Positions 26,132 through 34,567 of a stretch of 64,000 nt of DNA are shown here, piece by piece. A program made the translations under genes and the position numbers. The notes below the pieces were generated by a model. That model was not told the origin of the DNA and did not search any database. It saw only the letters and a program-made list of their open reading frames with translations. Location: NCBI RefSeq assembly GCF_039822265.1, contig NZ_JBAJEX010000007.1:1-64000 (forward strand). The letters run 5' to 3'. Source of the stretch: Thiobacter sp. AK1. GTDB taxonomy: Bacteria; Pseudomonadota; Gammaproteobacteria; Burkholderiales; Thiobacteraceae. The number at the start of each line of letters is the position of its first letter. The first letter of the stretch is position 1.

Positions 26132-26758
26132 TCAATGATCCACCAGGATGATATGCACCCGATAGGGGCCATGGGCGCCCAAGGTCACCGTCTGTTCGAT
26201 GTCCGCCGTGCGCGACGGTCCCGAGATCAGATTCACTGCTCGCGGCCAGCGCGCGGCCTCCCGCCGCAGCAGGGCGAAGGCGTCTTCCAAGGTGTCCACC
26301 AGACGCGAGCTCGCGAGCACGGCAATATGGGTTTCCGGCAGGAGGCTGGTGGTGGCAGGCGTGGTCTCGCCTGAGATCAGCATGAGCGTGCCGGTCTCGG
26401 CGATGCCGGCGAAGGCGCCGGTGAGCCCGATGAGATCAGTAGCTGCTGCTGGGCGACACAGGGCCTGCACACCCGCGCCTGCCCAGTCGAGCCCCTGCCA
26501 CTCCACCCAACATACCAGCCGCGGCGGCAGATCCAGACTGGCCAAATAGCGGGCCACCTCGGTGGGCACGTCCTGTGCGCATGCCACGCGGGCCACCGTG
26601 CTGGCCAGCCGCTGCGCGCACTGCTCGAAACGCGCCACCCTATCCCCATTGGGCGCCGGCCCTGGGCCACGCAGCGGCAGCGCAAGGCTCGTCTCGATCG
26701 GCGTGTCGTCGCGACGCACACGCGCCAGCCGCGCAAGAATCGCCGCCCGCGCGCTCAT
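26132..26758 (-). CDS. lutC: lactate utilization protein C (LUD domain)
   Basis: The 208-aa product is a LutC/YkgG-type LUD-domain protein. The conserved core is seen in TGAFAGIAETGTLML and LPETHIAVLASSRLVDTLEDAF, and the C-terminus has the family ISGPSRTADIEQ motif. LutC works with LutA and LutB in the cytoplasmic iron-sulfur L-lactate oxidation complex. The ATG overlaps the lutB stop by 4 bp. A longer in-frame reading upstream lies within lutB and was not used. Confidence 0.93.
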   Translation of the reverse strand: MSARAAILARLARVRRDDTPIETSLALPLRGPGPAPNGDRVARFEQCAQRLASTVARVACAQDVPTEVARYLASLDLPPRLVCWVEWQGLDWAGAGVQALCRPAAATDLIGLTGAFAGIAETGTLMLISGETTPATTSLLPETHIAVLASSRLVDTLEDAFALLRREAARWPRAVNLISGPSRTADIEQTVTLGAHGPYRVHIILVDH

Positions 26759-28155
26759 GAAGCAGACCTTCGCCGGTAGAGTTCGTGGAAGGTGCGCCCA
26801 CAGGGCGCCGGCACATCGCGGCCTTGGGTGAAGCCGCGCGCGAAAGGCAGCGAGGAGAGCCGCCCCTGTTTGCCGCCCAGAGCGTGCAGCAGGCGCACGG
26901 CCCAGGCGGTGACGCGCCGGTACAGCCAAGGCCGCTGCGCCAACCCCGTCCAAAGGCGAAGCGCGAGTCGCTCCGAAAAAGGCCTAAGCCCCCGCTCCAC
27001 TTGGGCTCGGCGCAGGGCGCGCAAGAGATCCGGCAGGGGAATGTTCACCGGGCATACCTCGGCACAGCGGCCACACAGGGTGGAGGCATTGGGTAGGGGC
27101 AAGGTCTGCTTTAGGCCCACATAGGCAGGCGTGAGCACCGATCCCATGGGGCCCGGATAGACCCAGCCATAGGCATGGCCGCCCACGTTCTGGTACACGG
27201 GGCAGTGATTCATGCAGGCACCGCAGCGAATGCAGCGCAGGATGGGTTCCAGCTCGCCGCCTACCAGGCTGCTGCGGCCATTGTCCAAAAGCACGATGTG
27301 GAAATGCTCGGGCCCGTCGTGGTCGTGTGTATTACGCGTGCCGGTGAGCAAGGAGACATAGTTGGTGATGGGCTGGCCGGTGGCCGAGCGCGGCAACAAC
27401 CGCAAAAGCGTCGCCGCATCCTCGAGGGTGGGCACCACCTTCTCGATGCCGGTGATGGCCACGTGGACGCGCGGCAAGGTGGTGGCCAGCCGGCCATTGC
27501 CTTCGTTGGTGACGATCATCACCGAGCCCGTTTCCGCGATCAGGAAATTCGCGCCGGAGATGCCCATGTCGGCGGAGAGAAAATGCGGCCGGAGGATTTC
27601 CCGGGCTTCGCGCGTGAGCTCGGCAATGCCGGTTTGGCGGGGACGGCCATGATGGCAGGCGAACAGATCGGCGATTTCATCGCGCGTCTTGTGTAGAACC
27701 GGTGCCACGATGTGGGAAGGGGGCTCGTGGGCCAGCTGCAGGATGTACTCGCCCAGATCGGTTTCCACCACCTTTATCCCGGCCGCCTCCAGCGCCTCGT
27801 TGAGCGCCACCTCCTCGCTCACCATGGACTTGGATTTCACCACCTTTTTCACGCCATGGCTGCGGGCAATGTCGCAGACGATACGCCGTGCCGCGGCCGC
27901 GTCCTCGGCCCAGTGCACCACGGCGCCGCGTGCGGTGGCTTCCTGTTCGAACCGTTCAAGCCAGCGATCAAGTTGCGCCAACACCCGGTCGCGAATGGCG
28001 GCGGCATGGGCGCGCACCGCGTCCGGATCATCGAGCTCGCGCAGGGCCTCCCTTCGCCCCTGCACGAAGCGGCACTCCGTGCGGCGCAGCGCCTGCTGCA
28101 GGCGTTCGTTGGCGAGCGCCTCGTGGGCGTTGCGCACGAAGCGCATGGTCTTCAC
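26755..28155 (-). CDS. lutB: lactate utilization protein B (iron-sulfur)
   Basis: The 466-aa product has an N-terminal LUD domain and two [4Fe-4S] motifs near the C-terminus: CIRCGACMNHCP and CGRCAEVCPVNIP. Between them are family blocks such as GWVYPGPMGSVLTP. It is the electron-transfer subunit of L-lactate oxidation to pyruvate. I chose the GTG at 28155, which overlaps the lutA stop as GTGA and gives a start similar to homologs (KTMRFVRNAHEAL). Longer readings would extend deep into lutA. Confidence 0.93.
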   Translation of the reverse strand: MKTMRFVRNAHEALANERLQQALRRTECRFVQGRREALRELDDPDAVRAHAAAIRDRVLAQLDRWLERFEQEATARGAVVHWAEDAAAARRIVCDIARSHGVKKVVKSKSMVSEEVALNEALEAAGIKVVETDLGEYILQLAHEPPSHIVAPVLHKTRDEIADLFACHHGRPRQTGIAELTREAREILRPHFLSADMGISGANFLIAETGSVMIVTNEGNGRLATTLPRVHVAITGIEKVVPTLEDAATLLRLLPRSATGQPITNYVSLLTGTRNTHDHDGPEHFHIVLLDNGRSSLVGGELEPILRCIRCGACMNHCPVYQNVGGHAYGWVYPGPMGSVLTPAYVGLKQTLPLPNASTLCGRCAEVCPVNIPLPDLLRALRRAQVERGLRPFSERLALRLWTGLAQRPWLYRRVTAWAVRLLHALGGKQGRLSSLPFARGFTQGRDVPAPCGRTFHELYRRRSAS

Positions 28156-28895
28156 TTGCACGGCACCACTCCCTGCTCGCCGGCGAGCACCTCTGCCACG
28201 TGCAGCACGCGCGTTACGGTATCGCCCCGCCGCCTGAGTCGGCCCTCGATGTGCATCAGACACCCCAGGTCGCCGCCCACCACGGCGGCAGCACCGCTCG
28301 CCTGGATCGCCGCGCATTTGTGCTCGGCCATGCGCGTGGAGAGTTCGCCAAACTTCACCGAAAAGGTGCCACCAAAGCCGCAGCAGGTCTCGCAGTTTTC
28401 CAGCTCCCGCAAGATCACGCCAGGCATGCGCGCGAGGAGGTTGCGCGGCTGGTTTTTCACGCCCAGCTCGCGCAGGCCCGAACAGGAATCGTGATAGGTG
28501 ATGACACCCCGCCAGGTGCCAGGCGGCCGCTCGAAACGCAGCACCTCAACCAGGAAGCGGGTAAGTTCCCAGGTCCGCGCCGCCAGATCGGTCAGCCGCC
28601 TGCCGGCAGCAACGTCCGCAGGAAACAAGCGCGGATAGTGCACGCGCATCATCGCCGCGCAGGAACCGGAAGGCGCCACCACGTAGTCGCAGTCAGCAAA
28701 GTCTTCCACCCAGCGCAGCGCCAAGCGGCGCGCCGCCGCGAAATCACCGCTGTTGTAGCCTGGCTGGCCACAGCAGGTTTGACCGGCGGGAACCACCACC
28801 TGGCAGCCAGCGGCCTCGAGCAGCCGCAGGGCGGCGAAGCCAATGGATGGCCGCATCAGATCCACCAGACAAGTGACGAACAGTCCTACACGCAC
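28152..28895 (-). CDS. lutA: lactate utilization protein A (CCG domains)
   Basis: The 247-aa product has two cysteine-rich CCG domains, with the motifs GQTCCGQPGYNSGD and CETCCGFGGTFSVKF, and the late GDLGCLMHIEG. LutA/YkgE carries the proposed catalytic iron-sulfur cluster of the lactate dehydrogenase complex. The GTG at 28895 gives the usual start VRVGLFVTCLVD. A GTG 20 codons upstream is possible but would run into the divergent regulator's promoter. It is the first gene of the long minus-strand block and faces the IclR gene. Confidence 0.92.
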   Translation of the reverse strand: MRVGLFVTCLVDLMRPSIGFAALRLLEAAGCQVVVPAGQTCCGQPGYNSGDFAAARRLALRWVEDFADCDYVVAPSGSCAAMMRVHYPRLFPADVAAGRRLTDLAARTWELTRFLVEVLRFERPPGTWRGVITYHDSCSGLRELGVKNQPRNLLARMPGVILRELENCETCCGFGGTFSVKFGELSTRMAEHKCAAIQASGAAAVVGGDLGCLMHIEGRLRRRGDTVTRVLHVAEVLAGEQGVVPCK

Positions 28896-28940
28896 GACGG
28901 CACCGGGAGCGACATTGCTGTCAGTGTAGCCAAAAGGGCC

Positions 28941-28985
28941 TTGGCCCAGAAACACTTTTGCAATAAGATTTCGTCATCCGAAATC
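28941..28985 (+). promoter_or_regulatory. iclR promoter with palindromic operator
   Basis: TTGGCC (28941-28946) and TAAGAT (28964-28969) are separated by 17 bases. A perfect 7-bp palindrome, GATTTCG-TCATC-CGAAATC (28967-28985), overlaps the -10 element and the expected start point. Such a site fits autorepression by the IclR protein and control of the divergent lutABC operon. The assignment was made by eye. Confidence 0.6.
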
Positions 28986-28998
28986 AGCCCTGCCCACC

Positions 28999-29775
28999 AT
29001 GAGCGAGCGCGAAGGCAAGTCTTCCATCCAGGTGATCGACCGCATGATGAATCTGCTCGAGGTCCTGGCCGCGCATCCCCAGCCGGTGAACCTCAAGCAG
29101 CTGGCGACCCTCACCGGTCTGCACCCTTCGAGCGCCCATCGCATCCTCAACGTCATGGTGGAAAAGGGCCTGGTGGCCAAGCAGGAAGCCGGCAGTTATC
29201 GTCTCGGACTCAAGCTGTTGGAACTCGGTAATCTGGTCAAGGCACGGCTGGACATCCGGCGCGAGGCGCTGCCCTACATGCAGCAGTTACACCAGGAGCT
29301 TGGTGAGACGGTGAACCTTAGCCTGCGCCATGGCGACGAGATGGTTTACGTGGAACGCACGGCCAGTGGCCGCGCCATGATGCGCGTGGTGCAGGTGGTG
29401 GGCGCGCGTGCGCCGCTGCACATCACCGCAGTGGGCAAGATCTTCCTGGCCGAGGCCAGCGACGAGGAGGCCCGCGGCTATGCGCGCCGCACCGGGCTGC
29501 CTGCCTACACGCCGCACACCCTCACCAGCGAGGAGGCGCTACTGGAGGAACTCGCCAAGGTGCGCAAGAAGCACATCGCCTTCGACAACGAGGAGGCGGA
29601 GAAGGGCGTGTGCTGCATCGGCGCAGGCATTCGTGATGCGGACGGCAACCTGGTAGCGGGACTGTCCATCTCCGCGCCCGCGGAGCGTTTCGACCGCAAC
29701 TGGGCGCCGCGGGTGAAGGAAACGGCGGATGCCATTTCCGCCGCCCTCGGCTGGCGTCCCCCAGGCCGCCGCTAA
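28999..29775 (+). CDS. IclR-family transcriptional regulator
   Basis: The 258-aa product has an N-terminal winged helix (VIDRMMNLLEVLAAHPQPVNLKQLATLTGLHPSSAHRILN in part, residues 12-55) and a C-terminal IclR effector domain from about residue 85. The effector domain shows GETVNLSLRHGDEMVYVER and the CCIGAGIRDADGNLVAGLSIS block. IclR proteins often control carboxylate or aromatic catabolism and bind small acids. It is divergent from lutABC, 103 bp away, with a palindrome in between. Confidence 0.92.
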   Translation: MSEREGKSSIQVIDRMMNLLEVLAAHPQPVNLKQLATLTGLHPSSAHRILNVMVEKGLVAKQEAGSYRLGLKLLELGNLVKARLDIRREALPYMQQLHQELGETVNLSLRHGDEMVYVERTASGRAMMRVVQVVGARAPLHITAVGKIFLAEASDEEARGYARRTGLPAYTPHTLTSEEALLEELAKVRKKHIAFDNEEAEKGVCCIGAGIRDADGNLVAGLSISAPAERFDRNWAPRVKETADAISAALGWRPPGRR

Positions 29776-29784
29776 AGCGCGCCC

Positions 29785-30201
29785 TCAGCCGATCGGCAGT
29801 TCGCGCCTGCCGCCCGCTTTCTTGGGCAGGGTAAGCTCGAGCACGCCGTCGGCGAAACGGGCACTGGCGCGCTCCGCGTCAATCTCATGGGGTAGGACAA
29901 AGCTGCGGTAGAACAGGTGCTCATGGCGCTCGCGGCAAAGCATGCGTTCCCCTGCGCGGGGGGCGCGTGGGCGCGCCTGGCCGCTGATTTCCACCCGGTT
30001 GCGGTCCACCTTGACATGGATGGCCTCCTTGGCGACCCCGGGCAGCTCCGCGTCGATCACGAAGGCCTCCGGCGTCTCTAGCACGTCCATGTCGATGTGG
30101 CCGAGAGGCTGCTCGGCCGCTTGCACCGGTGGCTCAAATGCTTGCAACAAATCGCTGAAGGCAGGTAGATCGAAAGGTGTGGCAAGACGAACACGGGCCA
30201 T
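29785..30201 (-). CDS. small heat shock protein (Hsp20/alpha-crystallin)
   Basis: The 138-aa product is a cytoplasmic holdase chaperone. The alpha-crystallin domain spans about residues 40-130, with VIDAELPGVAKEAIHVKVD, the RSFVLPHEID segment and the conserved FADGVLELTLPK near the end. The C-terminal I-x-I tail is reduced to ELPIG. AAGGAG precedes the ATG. It ends 10 bp past the convergent iclR stop. No ROSE-type RNA thermometer was evident in the upstream bases. Confidence 0.92.
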   Translation of the reverse strand: MARVRLATPFDLPAFSDLLQAFEPPVQAAEQPLGHIDMDVLETPEAFVIDAELPGVAKEAIHVKVDRNRVEISGQARPRAPRAGERMLCRERHEHLFYRSFVLPHEIDAERASARFADGVLELTLPKKAGGRRELPIG

Positions 30202-30301
30202 GGGACGCTCCTTGCTCGGTTCACTGGAAAAACGTGAAGGCATACACCACAATAGGCGATACCCCTGCCATCAACAAGGTTCATGCACTGGAGGTCATGC
30301 C

Positions 30302-30802
30302 ATGCCTTTGCCCCGCAGCCCCTTGCTCATTGCCTGCCTCGCGCTTTGTGCGGCCACGTCGGCACTTGCCAGCGAGCGCTACAGCGTCCCGCGCATGTCC
30401 ATGGAGCTTGCACGCGACCTTGCCCAACAGGCGGTGGATGCCTGCCGCAGTCGCGGCTACAACGTGAGTGCCGTGGTGGTAGACCGCGACGGCAACCTAC
30501 AGGTGGTGCTGCGCGACAGCCGGGCCAGCCGCTTCACCGTGGAGCTCGCCCGCCGCAAGGCCAATGCCGTCACCTTGGCCGGTGTCAGCGGTTCGGAATT
30601 CCGCCGTGCCCGGCAAGACATTCGCCCCGAGATCAACAGTGTGAGCGAGCTATTGATGCTGGAGGGCGCGGTACCCATCCGCGCCGGCGGGGTCCTGCTG
30701 GGCGCACTAGGTGTCTCGGGCGCCCCGGGCGGCGACAAGGACGAAATCTGCGCCGCAGACGCGGTGACCGCCCTGCAGGACCGGCTGGAGTTCGCCGACT
30801 GA
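30302..30802 (+). CDS. secreted GlcG/HbpS-like (DUF336) protein
   Basis: The 166-aa product has a Sec signal peptide (LLIACLALCAATSALAS, cleavage near residue 23) and a GlcG/HbpS domain. Family marks are MELARDLAQQAVDACRSRGYNVSAVVVDRDGNLQVVLRDSRA in part, and the later GGVLLGALGVSGAPGG block. HbpS binds haem outside the cell in actinobacteria; glcG is often found with glycolate oxidase genes, with unknown function. GGAGGT lies 6 bp before the ATG. The neighbouring small gene downstream may be cotranscribed. Confidence 0.85.
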   Translation: MPLPRSPLLIACLALCAATSALASERYSVPRMSMELARDLAQQAVDACRSRGYNVSAVVVDRDGNLQVVLRDSRASRFTVELARRKANAVTLAGVSGSEFRRARQDIRPEINSVSELLMLEGAVPIRAGGVLLGALGVSGAPGGDKDEICAADAVTALQDRLEFAD

Positions 30803-30862
30803 GCGTGCCCAAGCCAGCGCCCTGCGCACGGGCCCCTTGTGATTCTCGACAGGAGGCTATCC

Positions 30863-31264
30863 ATGGAAGAATCCTTCTGGCGCGACTCGGAAATCGCCCG
30901 CGAACCCTCTCGTCTGCCCGCTGCCACCTACAACCTCACGCGCATCCTGCTTGCCCGTAGTCCCCAGGCCTGCGTGTTCGTACCTATTCGCAGCATGCAG
31001 TATCTGGCGGTGATCGACCGCGAGGAAATCATCTTCGTTGACCGCGAAGGCGCGCGCCAGATCGAGCTCGCGTGGCAACGCTTCGACCCTCACGTGCGCG
31101 AGTCGCTGGAGGATCCCGTACCTTATGAGCGGGTCTATTACCAGGAGAAGGCGCGAGCGACCATGAAGCGCCTGCCGCGCGAATTCCATCTCGCCTTAGA
31201 ACAACTCGCCCGCAAGCAGGTCCACGTGGGCCCGGCCAAAGTGCTCAAGCTCGACCGTTCCTGA
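30863..31264 (+). CDS. 133-aa hypothetical protein
   Basis: AGGAGG lies 6-7 bp before the ATG, which supports translation. The soluble, charged product has no signal peptide. It reads SRLPAATYNLTRILLARSPQ, then VFVPIRSMQYLAVIDREEIIFVD, then a basic helical C-terminus (RLPREFHLALEQLARKQV). I do not recognise a family. It starts 60 bp after the GlcG-like gene on the same strand. Confidence 0.65.
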   Translation: MEESFWRDSEIAREPSRLPAATYNLTRILLARSPQACVFVPIRSMQYLAVIDREEIIFVDREGARQIELAWQRFDPHVRESLEDPVPYERVYYQEKARATMKRLPREFHLALEQLARKQVHVGPAKVLKLDRS

Positions 31265-31282
31265 CCGCCACCCAAGGGCGCA

Positions 31283-32188
31283 TCAGTCGGTAATCCCCCT
31301 CAGACCACGCCGCGCCGTATCCGCGAGCAGTGAGGCGAAGTCTGCATACAAGGTCTTCTCCCGCGCGCGCACCGCGGCGAACAGACGCCCCCACAGCCCA
31401 CGCGCGCCAACCGGCCGCGCCAACACGTAACCCCGCTCCAGATAACTCTCCACCGCCCAACGGGGCAACACCGCGATGCCGCGGCGCGAGGCCACCAGTT
31501 GCAAAATGGCGACAGTAAGCTCCGCCGTGCGCCGCGGCGGGTTCACCCGCGCCGGTTTGAGCACGCGCCGCACCACGTCCAGCATGCGGTCTGGCACCGG
31601 ATAGGTGATGAGGGTCTCGCCGGCGAAATCGCGTGCCGTCAGGTAAGACCGCGCCAGCAGTGCATGGCCGCGCGCCAGTAGTGCCACCATCTCATAGCGG
31701 AACAGGGGGAAATAGGCGATACCCCGCCGCGCGGGGGCCTCGGATACGATCACCAAATCCGCCTGATGGGCAGAAAGCAAGGCCAGCGGATCGGCATGGA
31801 AACCGGGCACGAGATCCTGTTCCACCTCGGGATGACGCTCCCGGTAGGCGTCCATGGCCGGCATCAGCCAGTCATAACAGGTGTGGCATTCGACCGCGAT
31901 GCGCATCTCCCGTGTGCCGCCACCGGCTTTGAGGCGCGCTAAGTCCTGGCGCACTGCATCCACTTCCGGCAGCACGCGCCGGGCAAGCGCGAGTAGCCGC
32001 TCGCCCGCGGGACTCAAACGCAAAGGACGCCGACCTCGCTCCAACAGGGCAAGGTCGAGATAGGCCTCCAGTGCGGCGATCTGGTGCGACAGGGCGGACT
32101 GGGTCAAATTGAGTCGTGCCGCCGCGGCACTGATGCTGCCGGTTTCCGCCAGCGCCGCCAGGGCGCGCAGATGGCGCAGCTCTATCAT
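31283..32188 (-). CDS. metR: LysR-family regulator, MetR-like
   Basis: The 301-aa product has a LysR winged helix (LRALAALAETGSISAAAARLNLTQSALSHQIAALE in part) and a LysR substrate-binding domain. It lies divergent from metE with a 90-bp gap, the classic metR-metE arrangement, where MetR with homocysteine activates metE. DNA-binding and effector regions resemble MetR (IAVECHTCYDWLMP, LLSAHQADLVIVSE). The identity rests partly on this context. Confidence 0.88.
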   Translation of the reverse strand: MIELRHLRALAALAETGSISAAAARLNLTQSALSHQIAALEAYLDLALLERGRRPLRLSPAGERLLALARRVLPEVDAVRQDLARLKAGGGTREMRIAVECHTCYDWLMPAMDAYRERHPEVEQDLVPGFHADPLALLSAHQADLVIVSEAPARRGIAYFPLFRYEMVALLARGHALLARSYLTARDFAGETLITYPVPDRMLDVVRRVLKPARVNPPRRTAELTVAILQLVASRRGIAVLPRWAVESYLERGYVLARPVGARGLWGRLFAAVRAREKTLYADFASLLADTARRGLRGITD

Positions 32189-32200
32189 GAATTTTCCTCA
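32188..32200. promoter_or_regulatory. possible MetR-binding site
   Basis: TGAATTTTCCTCA has the form TGAA-N5-TTCA with one mismatch, the pattern known for MetR boxes in enterobacteria. It touches the metR start codon in the metR-metE gap. Confidence 0.3.
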
Positions 32201-32278
32201 TGTTGAATTGCAAAAGATGCGCTTGCTTCATGAATGGAGCTGGCGCGATTATGGGCGCCTTTGATCGAGGAGCACAAG

Positions 32279-34558
32279 ATGACGACCACGATTCGCACGC
32301 ACATCCTGGGATATCCGCGCATTGGTGCCCGGCGCGAGCTCAAGTTCGCACTGGAATCCCACTGGCGCGGCGAGCGGTCCGCAGCGGAACTGGAAGCCAC
32401 GGCACGGGACCTGCGCGCCGCAAACTGGGCAGAGCAAGCCAAGGCGGGGCTGGATTTCGTCACGGTGGGCGACTTTTCCCTCTATGACCATGTGCTGGAC
32501 CACATCCAGCTTCTGGGCTGCGAGCCGGCCCGGTTCGCCTTCCGCGACGACGAGCCGGAACTTGCACGTTATTTCGCGATGGCGCGCGGCGCGGTGCACT
32601 GCTGTGGGGGCCACGGCCAGGCGCTGGAAATGACCAAATGGTTCGACACCAACTACCACTACCTGGTGCCGGAGTTCACGCCGGATACCAGCTTCCGCCT
32701 GGCATCGCAGCGGCTGTTTGCCCAAGTGGAGGAAGCGCGGCGGCTCGGCCACCGGATCAAGGTCGTGCTGCTTGGACCATTGACTTTTCTCTGGCTGGGC
32801 AAGGAGAAGGCCGCAGACTTCTCCCGCCTGGAACTGATCGGGCGGCTGCTGCCGGTGTATGGACAAATCCTCGCGCAGCTTTCGCAACTGGGTGTGGAAT
32901 GGGTGCAGTTGGATGAGCCCATCCTGGCCACCGAGCTCGCACCTGCATGGCAAGCGGCCTTCGAGCCCGCCTATGCCACCCTGGCAAGCGCCGGACCGAA
33001 ACTGCTGCTCGCGAGCTATTTCGCGCCCATGGCTGAAAACGCGCGCCTGGCCTGCCAACTGCCGGTACACGGTCTGCACGTGGATGGCGTGCGCGGCGCG
33101 GCTGATCTGCCGGCGGTGCTGGACTGGCTGCCGGCCCACAAGGTGCTGTCGGTGGGCATCGTCAATGGACGCAACGTCTGGCGCACGGACCTGGATGCCG
33201 CCTTTGGCCGCCTGCGCCCGGCGGTGGAGCGTCGGCGCGAGCTATGGCTTGCCCCTTCCTGTTCCCTGCTGCATGTGCCGGTCAGCCTGGCCGGCGAGAC
33301 GACACTCGATGCCGAACTACGCGGCTGGCTCGCCTTCGCCCAAGAAAAGCTGGATGAGCTCCAGACGCTTAAGCGTGCGCTGCGCGGCGAGTCGATCGAC
33401 TGGTCGGACGCGCGCCGGCAAGTGGAAGCACGCCGGGCTAGCCCACGCGTGCATCGACCCGAGGTGGGGGCGCGCCTCGCCGCCCTGGGTGAGGAAGCCG
33501 GCTGGCGCGCTTCACCCCACGCCGTGCGCCGCGCCGCCCAGCGTGCTCATCTCAAGCTACCGTTACTCCCTACCACGACCATCGGTTCGTTTCCCCAGAC
33601 CCCAGCGGTGCGCCAGGCCCGCGCCGCCTGGCGCCGCGGGGAGCTCACCGAAGCCGCCTACCGCGCCACCATGGAAGCGGAAATCGCCCATGCCATCCGG
33701 GTACAGGAGACGCTCGGGTTGGATGTACTGGTGCACGGAGAGCCCGAGCGCAACGACATGGTGGAATATTTTGCCGAGCATCTTACGGGCTTCGCCGTCA
33801 CGCAGCACGGCTGGGTACAGTCCTATGGCTCGCGCTGCGTGAAGCCCCCGCTGCTCTACGGCGACGTGGCGCGCCCCACGCCCATTACCCTGCATTGGGC
33901 GCGCCATGCCCAGGGCCTTACCACCAAGCCGGTGAAGGGCATGCTAACCGGACCGGTGACCCTGTTCCAGTGGTCCTTCGTGCGCGACGATCTCCCCCAG
34001 GCCACGGTCTTGCTCCAGCTCGCGCTGGCGATGCGGGACGAAGTGGAAGATTTGGAACGAGCGGGCATCACCATCATTCAGATCGATGAGCCGGCGCTGC
34101 GCGAGGGTCTGCCTTTGCGGCCTGCTGCGCGCGCAGATTATCTTGCCGCTGCCACCCGCGCCTTCCGGCTGTGCGCCGCGGGGGTGGCGGATGCCACCCA
34201 AATCCACACCCACATGTGCTATGCAGAGTTCGCCGACATTCTGCCCGCAATCATCGCCCTCGACGCCGACGTGCTCACCATTGAAGCGAGCCGCTCGGGC
34301 ATGGAATCCGTAAGAGCTTTCGCCGAGGCCGGTTATCCCAATGAGCTGGGGCCAGGCGTGTTTGACGTGCACTCGCCCCATGTGCCGGCGACGGAAGACA
34401 TGGTGCGGCTGCTGGAGTACGCCGCGACGCTGTTTGCTCCGGAGCGACTGTGGGTCAATCCGGATTGCGGCCTCAAGACTCGCAGTTGGGAGGAAGTGGA
34501 GCCGGCGCTCGCCCACATGGTCGCTGCGGCGCGCACGCTGCGCGCCCGGCTCGGCTGA
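32279..34558 (+). CDS. metE: cobalamin-independent methionine synthase
   Basis: The 759-aa product is full-length MetE, which moves the methyl group of 5-methyltetrahydropteroyl-triglutamate to homocysteine. The N-terminal half starts with the family motif HILGYPRIGARRELKFALE. The catalytic C-terminal half has LLPTTTIGSFPQT, the zinc ligands in THMCYAEF, and NPDCGLKTR near the end. GAGGAG lies 8 bp before the ATG. The convergent aminotransferase gene ends only 9 bp away. Confidence 0.96.
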   Translation: MTTTIRTHILGYPRIGARRELKFALESHWRGERSAAELEATARDLRAANWAEQAKAGLDFVTVGDFSLYDHVLDHIQLLGCEPARFAFRDDEPELARYFAMARGAVHCCGGHGQALEMTKWFDTNYHYLVPEFTPDTSFRLASQRLFAQVEEARRLGHRIKVVLLGPLTFLWLGKEKAADFSRLELIGRLLPVYGQILAQLSQLGVEWVQLDEPILATELAPAWQAAFEPAYATLASAGPKLLLASYFAPMAENARLACQLPVHGLHVDGVRGAADLPAVLDWLPAHKVLSVGIVNGRNVWRTDLDAAFGRLRPAVERRRELWLAPSCSLLHVPVSLAGETTLDAELRGWLAFAQEKLDELQTLKRALRGESIDWSDARRQVEARRASPRVHRPEVGARLAALGEEAGWRASPHAVRRAAQRAHLKLPLLPTTTIGSFPQTPAVRQARAAWRRGELTEAAYRATMEAEIAHAIRVQETLGLDVLVHGEPERNDMVEYFAEHLTGFAVTQHGWVQSYGSRCVKPPLLYGDVARPTPITLHWARHAQGLTTKPVKGMLTGPVTLFQWSFVRDDLPQATVLLQLALAMRDEVEDLERAGITIIQIDEPALREGLPLRPAARADYLAAATRAFRLCAAGVADATQIHTHMCYAEFADILPAIIALDADVLTIEASRSGMESVRAFAEAGYPNELGPGVFDVHSPHVPATEDMVRLLEYAATLFAPERLWVNPDCGLKTRSWEEVEPALAHMVAAARTLRARLG

Positions 34559-34567
34559 GGGCGGGCA

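Noticed and set aside
26755-28317. 520-residue version of LutB and 273-residue version of LutC
   Set aside because: The N-terminal extensions lie within the upstream genes and are Arg/Gly-rich without family match. GTGA and ATGA overlaps give normal starts.
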